A DNA stretch of 14,311 nt from Euperipatoides rowelli (taxonomy: Eukaryota > Onychophora > Udeonychophora > Euonychophora > Peripatopsidae), in the NCBI GenBank assembly GCA_003024985.2, contig PXIH01S0016968.1; one strand, given 5' to 3'. The translations under genes were made by a program, and so were the position numbers. Positions within the stretch are counted from its first letter, which is position 1. Each line of letters begins with the position of its first letter. A model generated the notes under the pieces. The model was not told the origin of the DNA and ran no database searches. It worked only from the letters and a program-made list of their open reading frames with translations. Below are positions 8,126-14,311 of this stretch, one piece after another.

Positions 8126-11100
8126 GTTTGTTGTGGTGATGAGGAATCTGATGGTGGAAATTGTGTAGTTGGTGGTTTAGCTGTTGCTGGGGGTGAAGAA
8201 GCAACAGGAACATCGTTGTATTGTTTTAATGAGGAGGAAGCATTTAGTGGAAATTGTCCAGTTTGTTTAGAAAATGTAATTGATGGGGCTGAAGAAGCAC
8301 CTTCTATTGAAGACACATCATTTTCTGAATGTTTCTTATATTGAGGATCAGTATTGGTTTGTTGTGGAGAGGATAAACTTGTTGATGGAAATTGTCCTAT
8401 TTGTATGTTAGATGTTGCTGGGATTGAAGAAGCTCCTTTAATTGAAGATGCAGTATTTTGTGAAGGTTGTTCACTTTGCAGAATAGTATTGGATTGTTGT
8501 GGTGAGGAGGAAGTTGTTGGTGTAAATTGTACAGTTGGTGGTTTATCAGTTTCTGTGACTGAAAAAGCTCCTTTTATTGATGGCACAGTATTTTGTGAAG
8601 GTTGACTTTTTTGATGATCAGTATTGCTTTGTGGTGGTGAAGATGTAGTATTTTCAGATGGTTGGTTATTTTGCAATTGAGTAGTATCAGTTTGTTGTGG
8701 TGAGGAAGAAGCTGTTTGTGTAAAATATCCTGTGGGTGATTGAGCTGATTTGGAAGGTTGACCATATTTTGATGGAGCTGTTATTTCAGGTGCTGGAGAT
8801 AATTTTTTTACAGATTTTGCAGTGGTTTGTGGTGGTGAGACAGTTGATTGTAATGGCTGTCTAATTGGTGATTTATCTGTTATATTACTAGCTGAAGCTA
8901 AAGTTGTTACTTGTATGGAACTTGCAATACTTTTTTGTCCAGAGGAGACAGCTAGCTGAGTAGTTTTATAACTTGATGATGTAGCTTTGATATGAATTGG
9001 TGGTGCTGAGGATTTTTCTTGGACAGAACTTGCATTTTTAATTTCGTTCTGAGAATTTTGTTGATAATGTTTTGATTTTCCCCATTCTTTTGATATTATG
9101 TTATTTAAAGGATGTTCTCCTTGCTGACTTTGTTCTTTAGAATCTTTAGGTCCATCCTTTCTTGCAGTAATATTATTTATTTGTCCATACCCAGTAATAT
9201 TTAACTGGATAGGAATAGTGATTTTTTTTGATTCTGAGGGTGTAATTTTTGTTATATTAATTGTTAGTGGTGAGGAAGGATTTTGTACAGAAACTGCTGC
9301 ATTATGTGATGTAGAAAGAGCTGATTTTGAGGAATGGTTATTTTGTGATTGCATTGTTATTTTATTTGTATGTCCTGGGGTTGTTTCTTGTGCAATAGAT
9401 GAAATGCTTTGTTGAGAAGATGGGGCAGATATTTGGGAAGGCTGATCAATAGTTTGTGATGGAGCTGCTTTATTATTTGTTAAGACTGAAGATAAATTTT
9501 GTACAACAAATGTATTTTGTTGAGGATAGGAAACAACTGACTGTGTAAGCTGACCAGTACCAGTTGAAACTGCCACAATATTTGAAGGTGTTGATGTAAA
9601 TTTTTCCTCATAATTTGAAGTATTTTGTATTGTATTTACAACTGATTGAGAAGGTTGGTTGTGCTGTGATACAGTTGCTTTAATTGTTGATGGCACCATT
9701 TTTTTTAAAAATTTAATCCAGTCTTTACTTTGTTCTTTTGAATCTGTGTGTTTATTATTCTTATTATCCTCCCAATTCCTCAATATGTTTTGTTGGCGAA
9801 TACTGTTGATTTTTTGTGACTCTGTAGAATTTGCATTCATTATTATTGTTGGTGCAAAAGATTTTGCATGTATAGATGTTGCGATATATTTTGGTGAGTG
9901 CTGGCTATTTTGTGATGGAGCTTCTTTATTGCTTATAGGTGATGAGGGTGATCCTTGTACATGTTTTTTTAAGAAATTTACCCAGTCTTTACTTTGTTCT
10001 TTATAATCTTTGTATTTTACCTTTATATTAGTTATAATGTTACCAGTTCCATGACCAGATATATTTTCTAGAGAAAAACTGTTGATTATGGTGGAATCTG
10101 AAGGCATGATATTTATTCTATTAACTTTGGGTACAGAAGAAGTTTTTTGAATGGAAGGTACAGAAGTTTGTTGCACAAAGACGGCTGATTGAGAAGGTAG
10201 ATCATTTGGTGACTGTGGTGGTTTATTATTTGTTGTCCCTAGGTTTTCTCTTTGTGGAGAAGTTGTAATGATGTGTTGTTCAGAGGAGACCACTGATTGG
10301 GATTGCTGGCCACTTGGTGACTTGAATGCTTTATTACTTAAATCTGCTGAGGATATAGATTGTACCATAGGTCTTTTTTCTGAGACGATAGCTGTTTGTG
10401 AAGTTTGGCCACTTAAGAATGAGCCTTCTACCAAAGTTGTAGGATTTTGTTGTGAAAAGAAGATATCTGGTTGTGAAGGTTGACCATTTGGTAACTGGAC
10501 TGCATTATTACTTGCAGGTACTGATGATACTCCTTGTACAGGGGCTGCATGATTTTGTTGAGTAGCTGGTTGTGAAATTTGACCTCTAGGTGATTGGGAT
10601 GCATTACTTTCAGGGACTGAGGATGTTCCTTGTACAGGAATTGCAGGGTTTTGTTGTATAATTGGTTGTGAAGATTGGCCAGTTGGTAACTGGACTGCAT
10701 TAGTACTTGCAGGGACTGATGATGTTACTTGTATAGAAATTGCAGGGTTTTGTTGTGTATCTGGTTGTGAAGCTTGTCCACTTGGTGATGACTGGACTGC
10801 TTTCCTACTTACCTCTTCTGGTGATGCTCTTTGCACATGAGTACTAGGATTTTGCTGTGTGAAAATAGTTGGGTGTAAAGTTTGGTCACTTGTTGACTGG
10901 GCTCCATTATTACTTGCAGGTGCTGAAGATGATCTTTGTACAAGATTTGAAGGATTTTGTTTGGAAATGATAGCTGATTGTGATGGTAAGCTTTGTTGTG
11001 ATGCAGATGCTGTATTAAATGTTGGTGCTAAAGATTTGTTTTTTGAATGCTTTTTTAAGAAATTCATCCAGTCTTTAGAGTCTTTATGTTTATCCTTCAT

Positions 11101-13311
11101 TATAGTTGTTCCCTGTGCAATATTTATAAGAGTTTGTTTTGAAATGAAATCTGGCAGTGAAGGTTGAACACTTTTTGACTCAGCTGCTTTTTTAATTGCT
11201 GGTACAGAATTTACAATATATTGATTTGAGAAGATAGTTGGTTGTAATGGTTGACCACTTTCAGACTGTGTTGTTTTATTACTTCCATGTGTTATAGATT
11301 TCCATTGTATTGGAGTTGCAGTATTTTTTGGTGAGGAGATAGCTGCTCGTGAAGATTGGCTAATTTGTGATTGGGCTGCTTTACCACTTGAAGGCGTTGA
11401 GGATGTTCCTTGTACAAGAATTGTAGGATTTTGTTGTGAGAGAATTGGTGATTCTGAATATTGGCTATTTTGTGATGTAGCTGTTGTATTCCTTGTTACT
11501 GAAGTTGTTTTGTGTCTATGTTTATTTATGAGTTTGACCCAGTCTTTACTTTTTCCTTTAGAATCTTTGGGTTTATCTTTTATTCTAATTTTATTATCTT
11601 TTGAAGGTTGTGATAAATTTTCTTGGGAAGAACTTTTATTTTGATGCGATTCTGAAGGCAATACTTCCTTTAAAGCTACAGTTTTATTGACTGTTGAAGA
11701 AATTCTAATTTCATCTGAAGATGGCACAATATTTTGGGGTAAGAATACAGGTTGCAGCAAAGAGATGTTACTTTTCTGTGAAGTGGGACCCATTTGTTGT
11801 AAATATGGAGCATTTCCTTTAGAATTTATGGACTTACTTCCCTTTGAATTAGTTTTATTTTGTTTTATTTTAAATAGATTATTTTTTAAGTCTGTACTTT
11901 GTTCATGTGAATCTTTGAATTTAGTTTTTGTTGAAGCTAGACTTCTATTTCCTTTTACATTTCCTGATATATTATGTTGGGGAGAAATGTTTATTTTTTG
12001 TGATTCTGAAAGCTGGGCTCTCATCAATGCTCCATTGTTATTGGATTGAGTAGCAGGCATAGTTTGTTGTGAAGATAGAGCAATTTGTAAAAAATCATTA
12101 TTCTGTGGAAAAGTGACAATTTGATGGGTATGAGCATCTTTTTGTGAAGAGGTGATATGTTTTTGAATAGGGACATTGTATTGAAAAACTGTTGATATAT
12201 CATATTCTGAATCAGTTTGTTTGATTAATTTTTTCGAACCTTTGTATTCATTCTCATTTGAAGAATGGATCACATAATGTAATCTTGAATGCAAGTGTAA
12301 TTTCGAAATTTTAATGTCTTCATCACTAGAATTTGTTGGTATAATTTTTGATATATCTAGTATAATACTTGGAATTTTATTTGATGGTACACTTTGTAGA
12401 AAATAAGACCTGTTTGAGCTCATTTGTGTAGAAATGATATTTTTAGAACCTTCAGCATCACTTTCTTCTGTACCTCTATTGATAATTTTTATATTTGTTG
12501 TCATACTTGAGATCCTCCCCATCTGATGTATTATTTTTTTTATAAAATTGTCCCAGTTTTGTGAATCTTTAGGTTTTTTCACTATAAAAATTTTATTGGC
12601 ACTTTTCTTAAAAGCTAGGAGTATACTTTCTTTAGTAGATGTTGATACAATTTGTTGGGAAGAAACAATTTTTTGTTGTGATTTAGGAGGCAATGTACTA
12701 TTCAAAGCTACCATATTATTTTTTTTAGAAGTTATAGAGCTATTGTTTGTAGAAATTACAGGCTGGTCTATTATTTCTTTTGAACTAGTAACCAGTGTTT
12801 TAGTTCCTACATTTTGTGAGGTTATTTTTAATGGCTTTACCAATTTCTGAGAATGTATGGGTATGCTTTCTTTTGAAATTCCAGTACCACCATGCTCAAC
12901 AGCTATTGGTACTTTCTGGGTTATAGATTCACTAATACCAGGTTTTACGATGGAATCTCTTGATACAATGTGTGGCACAGATGGAATGATTTGTGAATTT
13001 GAAATTTGAAAAGAAGGAACCTTTTCATATTTTTTATTGGAGTTATTAGTATTGGGAGATAATGCTTCTTCTGAATCTCTATCGTCACTATCTTGCCAAC
13101 TTATAGATTCTGAATCGCTATCACCACTATCTTGCCAACTTATAGACGAAACAGTGTCTTGCCAACCCATAGAAATGTCAGGTTTCCAAAATTTATGACG
13201 GGTATCTTTCCAATCATCATGCAATTTGTTTCGCAAAGGAGCTGCTTCACTTTCTTGAGCAATGTGTGAAATCATAATTAAAATCACACCTAGTTTCTGG
13301 AAATATTTCAT
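7075..13311 (-). CDS. Large secreted, cysteine-free Ser/Thr/Pro/Gln/Asn-rich repeat protein (mucin/glue/silk-like), 2078 aa
   Basis: The family is not recognised. Residues 1-23 form a signal peptide: MKYFQK, then a hydrophobic LGVILIMISHIA core, then SEA before APLRN. Residues 31-85 are Trp/Asp/Ser-rich, with three (G/S)WQD motifs (50, 59, 72) followed by an acidic DSDSES/DSDDRDSEE stretch. Residues 90-620 are Ser/Ile/Lys-rich. Basic KDSKEQSKDWxxFLKKH-type modules recur at about 244, 463, 577, 738, 1097, 1186 and 1384. Between them run ~33-36-residue units (SQQNPxxxVQGTSSVPASN, about 622-1060 and 1216-1345). From 1525 to the end are ~43-residue units (SSPQQTNTxPQNNQPSQNT, IQGASS, PATAKPPTxQFPPT). 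I find no cysteine and no transmembrane segment after the signal peptide. The dense Ser/Thr/Pro suggests heavy O-glycosylation and an extracellular structural or secretory-fluid role (inference). The ATG was chosen for the signal peptide. An AG acceptor-like site abuts it, so an upstream exon is possible. The stop is probably a recent premature one. Confidence 0.85.
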   Translation of the reverse strand: MKYFQKLGVILIMISHIAQESEAAPLRNKLHDDWKDTRHKFWKPDISMGWQDTVSSISWQDSGDSDSESISWQDSDDRDSEEALSPNTNNSNKKYEKVPSFQISNSQIIPSVPHIVSRDSIVKPGISESITQKVPIAVEHGGTGISKESIPIHSQKLVKPLKITSQNVGTKTLVTSSKEIIDQPVISTNNSSITSKKNNMVALNSTLPPKSQQKIVSSQQIVSTSTKESILLAFKKSANKIFIVKKPKDSQNWDNFIKKIIHQMGRISSMTTNIKIINRGTEESDAEGSKNIISTQMSSNRSYFLQSVPSNKIPSIILDISKIIPTNSSDEDIKISKLHLHSRLHYVIHSSNENEYKGSKKLIKQTDSEYDISTVFQYNVPIQKHITSSQKDAHTHQIVTFPQNNDFLQIALSSQQTMPATQSNNNGALMRAQLSESQKINISPQHNISGNVKGNRSLASTKTKFKDSHEQSTDLKNNLFKIKQNKTNSKGSKSINSKGNAPYLQQMGPTSQKSNISLLQPVFLPQNIVPSSDEIRISSTVNKTVALKEVLPSESHQNKSSSQENLSQPSKDNKIRIKDKPKDSKGKSKDWVKLINKHRHKTTSVTRNTTATSQNSQYSESPILSQQNPTILVQGTSSTPSSGKAAQSQISQSSRAAISSPKNTATPIQWKSITHGSNKTTQSESGQPLQPTIFSNQYIVNSVPAIKKAAESKSVQPSLPDFISKQTLINIAQGTTIMKDKHKDSKDWMNFLKKHSKNKSLAPTFNTASASQQSLPSQSAIISKQNPSNLVQRSSSAPASNNGAQSTSDQTLHPTIFTQQNPSTHVQRASPEEVSRKAVQSSPSGQASQPDTQQNPAISIQVTSSVPASTNAVQLPTGQSSQPIIQQNPAIPVQGTSSVPESNASQSPRGQISQPATQQNHAAPVQGVSSVPASNNAVQLPNGQPSQPDIFFSQQNPTTLVEGSFLSGQTSQTAIVSEKRPMVQSISSADLSNKAFKSPSGQQSQSVVSSEQHIITTSPQRENLGTTNNKPPQSPNDLPSQSAVFVQQTSVPSIQKTSSVPKVNRINIMPSDSTIINSFSLENISGHGTGNIITNIKVKYKDYKEQSKDWVNFLKKHVQGSPSSPISNKEAPSQNSQHSPKYIATSIHAKSFAPTIIMNANSTESQKINSIRQQNILRNWEDNKNNKHTDSKEQSKDWIKFLKKMVPSTIKATVSQHNQPSQSVVNTIQNTSNYEEKFTSTPSNIVAVSTGTGQLTQSVVSYPQQNTFVVQNLSSVLTNNKAAPSQTIDQPSQISAPSSQQSISSIAQETTPGHTNKITMQSQNNHSSKSALSTSHNAAVSVQNPSSPLTINITKITPSESKKITIPIQLNITGYGQINNITARKDGPKDSKEQSQQGEHPLNNIISKEWGKSKHYQQNSQNEIKNASSVQEKSSAPPIHIKATSSSYKTTQLAVSSGQKSIASSIQVTTLASASNITDKSPIRQPLQSTVSPPQTTAKSVKKLSPAPEITAPSKYGQPSKSAQSPTGYFTQTASSSPQQTDTTQLQNNQPSENTTSSPPQSNTDHQKSQPSQNTVPSIKGAFSVTETDKPPTVQFTPTTSSSPQQSNTILQSEQPSQNTASSIKGASSIPATSNIQIGQFPSTSLSSPQQTNTDPQYKKHSENDVSSIEGASSAPSITFSKQTGQFPLNASSSLKQYNDVPVASSPPATAKPPTTQFPPSDSSSPQQTNTVPQNNQDSQNNASQIQGDSRIPATAKQPSVILLPTTSIALQHTITAPKNNQLSQNTVASTPATAKPPTVKFPQNSSYPSQQTNTVPQFRQPSQNTVYSIQGASSVSASASPPIAQFPPTAFSSPIQTNIDPQYNRPLQNTISSIQGVSSLPQQSNTGPKNNQPSQNTASTIQVISSAPSRTKPPTEQSPLTASYSSQHTNTAPQNNLPSQITASQLQGDSRTPETAKQPSGIFLPTTSIALQQTNTAPKNNQLSQNTIASTPATAKPPTVKFPPTSSYPSQQTNTVPQFRQPSQYAVSSVLASAYSVSASASPTIAQFPPTALSSLIQTNIDPQYNQSLQNTISSFQ
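7078..8740 (-). repeat. Type 2 coding repeats, ~43 residues
   Basis: Residues 1525-2078 are built from units of SSPQQTNTxPQ, NNQPSQNTxSS, IQGASS and PATAKPPTxQFPPT, with partial units between. They share QQ..., IQGxSSxPA and QPSQ elements with the type 1 repeats, which suggests common origin. The array continues past the stop codon into the decayed tail. Confidence 0.8.
9118..12690 (-). repeat. Interspersed ~45-residue module, six to seven copies within the large CDS
   Basis: Protein positions are about 208-260, 435-482, 551-600, 738-757 (short), 1069-1117, 1162-1206 and 1357-1398. The composite pattern is P-S-E-S-x-K-I, then Q-x-N-I-S-G, then a Lys/Asn-rich linker, then KDSKEQSKDWxxFLKKH. 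The Trp plus FLKK end is kept in five copies: NWDNFIKK, DWVKLINKH, DWMNFLKKH, DWVNFLKKH and DWIKFLKKM. The 463 and 1384 copies have lost the Trp. The modules are spaced irregularly (about 90-360 residues apart) rather than in tandem, and they are the only basic, amphipathic segments among neutral low-complexity repeats. Confidence 0.8.
10132..11448 (-). repeat. Type 1 coding repeats, ~33-36 residues
   Basis: About a dozen units cover residues 622-1060. The clearest are at 780-960, each beginning QQNPxxxVQ, continuing with G-T-S-S-V-P-A-S-N, then QSPxGQxSQP. Unit length varies because of short in-frame indels. A short type 3 module interrupts the array at 738-757. Confidence 0.8.
12990..13164 (-). 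other. N-terminal WQD repeats and acidic segment of the secreted protein
   Basis: GWQD, SWQDSGDSDSES and SWQDSDDRDSEE follow each other at residues 49-82, forming a short tandem repeat of about 13 residues at its clear end. With W34 (DDWKD) and W42 (FWKPD), the first 75 residues hold five of the protein's 13 tryptophans. DNA copies of CTTGCCAACTTATAGA are visible near 13092 and 13130. Confidence 0.75.
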
Positions 13312-13326
13312 CTAAATAAAATAAAA
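13312..13326 (-). promoter_or_regulatory. Candidate 3' splice acceptor directly before the ATG
   Basis: On the minus strand, a pyrimidine-rich run ending TTTTATTTTATTTAG stops exactly at the ATG of the large CDS, giving a tract plus YAG. This fits an intron in the 5' UTR or between a tiny first exon and this exon. No donor could be assigned. Confidence 0.4.
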
Positions 13327-13349
13327 AGAAAATTGAATAAAATATCTAG

Positions 13350-13358
13350 TTATATAAG
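13350..13358 (-). promoter_or_regulatory. TATA-like element upstream of the large CDS
   Basis: CTTATATAA lies about 40 bp upstream of the ATG on the minus strand. If it is used as a TATA box, the 5' leader would be only about 10-15 nt, which conflicts with the splice-acceptor reading. AT-rich sequence makes chance matches likely. Confidence 0.25.
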
Positions 13359-13732
13359 TATGCATTTTGAATCGAAGTCATAAAACAAAATCCTAATCAT
13401 GAAAATAAAATTATACACTATAATTTTTAAAGTTAATTTACACTAGTGGTTATGTAAACAGTGTCAATATCAATTTCCATTGTTTAAACTTGAGAAAATG
13501 ATGCCTTAACTCTAGTCAAAAGTCATGGATATTGATTTTAATTCAACTATCGATGTTCCACAGATATTAAAGGTGATAATCATGATTTATAAATTTATTT
13601 AGTTTTTTAGACCGATAATACTTTCTTTAAATCCTAATTGTCAAATTTGGATTCATATTTTTTGTTTATTCTGCCTTGCCTTTTGGTGCAGAATCATGTT
13701 TAATTATTATTTAAAAAAAAATAAATATCCTC
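13359..13732. other. AT-rich upstream region, no gene seen
   Basis: No open frame or RNA gene is recognisable. It contains homopolymer-like A and T runs and may include an intron or the promoter of the minus-strand gene. Confidence 0.5.
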
Positions 13733-13872
13733 ACCAATTATTGGTAATGGCAAAGGCTTCTATTCATTGATAATGTATCATACCTCTAAATAGCATAAAT
13801 ACCTTTACCAATGATTGGTAATGGACAACTTTATTCATTAATAATGGATCACACCTCTAAACAGCATAAACG
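13733..13872. repeat. 74-bp tandem duplication with CCAAT/ATTGG palindromes
   Basis: Two diverged copies start at 13733 and 13807. Each opens with ACCAAT-N-ATTGGT, continues with TAATGG, then ATTCATT(G/A)ATAATG, then CACCTCTAAA or TACCTCTAAA, and ends AGCATAAA. The opening 13-mer is a perfect inverted repeat in both copies (13733-13745 and 13807-13819); only the central base differs, T against G. Confidence 0.85.
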
Positions 13873-14086
13873 TAATTGGAAATTAATTCTATATTAATCT
13901 AACCTAAACATAACAAAACACAACAAAAAATAGCATGAATTTCTGCATACACTTTAGTAGAATTGAAATAAAACAAGATTTTGTTAAAATTAAAGAAATA
14001 GTAGTGTGTACACTGTATCATGTAAAAAAAGAAGATGGCATATTTATAAAAATATGAAACTTTGATTTATAACAAATTTTATTTCT
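13873..14086. other. AT-rich spacer, no gene seen
   Basis: This is A-rich sequence with short direct words such as AACATAACAAAACACAACAAAA. No coding or structural RNA signal is visible. Confidence 0.5.
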
Positions 14087-14290
14087 GATCCGCTTTGCAC
14101 TTTCAAGATTTAGAATTTGGGACCACTTTGCACGTCCAAGGTATTTAATTTTTGACCACATTTCACTCTCAAGGCTTTGGACTTCAGGCCACTTTACACT
14201 CTTAAAAGATATTGACATTTGACAAATAACCCTCATTGAATTCTTAAGATATTATATTTTGGACTAGATTGTAGTCCTAAAATATTGAAT
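14087..14290. repeat. Degenerate ~34-bp minisatellite, about six units
   Basis: Units start near 14087, 14121, 14154, 14187, 14221 and 14261, at spacings of 34, 33, 33, 34 and 40. The first four share G(A/G)CCACTTTGCAC-like openings followed by CAAG and a T-rich half; the last two are strongly diverged. A minus-strand open frame of 72 residues crosses the array with Trp/Leu-Glu-Ser periodicity, but it is best explained by the repeat itself. Confidence 0.7.
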
Positions 14291-14291
14291 C

Positions 14292-14311
14292 ATTATTATT
14301 ATTATTATTAT
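14292..14311. repeat. (ATT)n microsatellite at window end
   Basis: At least six ATT units run into the right edge of the window, so the true length is unknown. Confidence 0.95.

Noticed and set aside
7265-8605. Several plus-strand open frames of 60-115 residues rich in Cys, Val and Gly opposite the large CDS
   Set aside because: They are antisense shadows of the minus-strand Gln/Thr/Pro/Asn repeats (TGT, GGT and GTT are complements of ACA, ACC and AAC); they repeat with the coding repeat and have no independent signals.
14018-14236. 72-residue minus-strand frame with KW and LES periodicity
   Set aside because: Coincides with the ~34-bp minisatellite and has no other coding evidence.

Overview
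This is an AT-rich eukaryotic window, most likely from an invertebrate and perhaps an arthropod. The signs are a decayed non-LTR retrotransposon with a poly(A) tail, a tRNA-derived SINE, minisatellites, and one very large intron-less coding block for a secreted low-complexity protein. Nothing looks bacterial: there is no operon structure, and there are no ribosome binding sites. I cannot name the species or family.

Layout from left to right. Positions 1-830 hold no gene I can support and may be the degraded upstream part of a LINE. From about 831 to 3606 runs a badly broken plus-strand reverse-transcriptase pseudogene of L1/Tx1 type, ending in AATAAA plus a ten-A tail. It is split between its fingers region and catalytic motif A by a roughly 600-bp insertion (1287-1888, flanked by an 8-bp direct repeat). 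That insertion carries a minus-strand tRNA(Ser/Leu)-like SINE head and is probably two nested elements. From 3607, directly after the LINE tail, a 48-bp tandem repeat runs to about 4980 (roughly 28-29 units) and grades into a 46-bp subfamily.

The rest of the window is dominated by one minus-strand gene. Its open frame (13311 down to 7075) encodes 2078 residues with a signal peptide, no cysteine, a Trp/Asp-rich N-terminus, and six or seven copies of an interspersed module (KDSKEQSKDWxxFLKKH type) set among Ser/Thr/Pro/Gln/Asn repeats. It looks like an extracellular mucin-, glue-, silk- or saliva-type protein, but I do not recognise the family. The repeat-coding sequence does not end at the stop codon: it continues for about 1.8 kb (7074 down to about 5241) with growing numbers of stops and frameshifts. 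The present stop is a GGA-to-TGA change inside one copy of a recent ~0.6-kb duplication whose sister copy keeps GGA. The gene therefore appears to have lost its original C-terminal tail.

Upstream of the gene are a possible splice acceptor abutting the ATG, a TATA-like element, a 74-bp duplicated block with two perfect CCAAT/ATTGG palindromes, a degenerate ~34-bp minisatellite and a terminal ATT microsatellite. There are no convincing RNA genes apart from the tRNA-like SINE head, and no CRISPR array.
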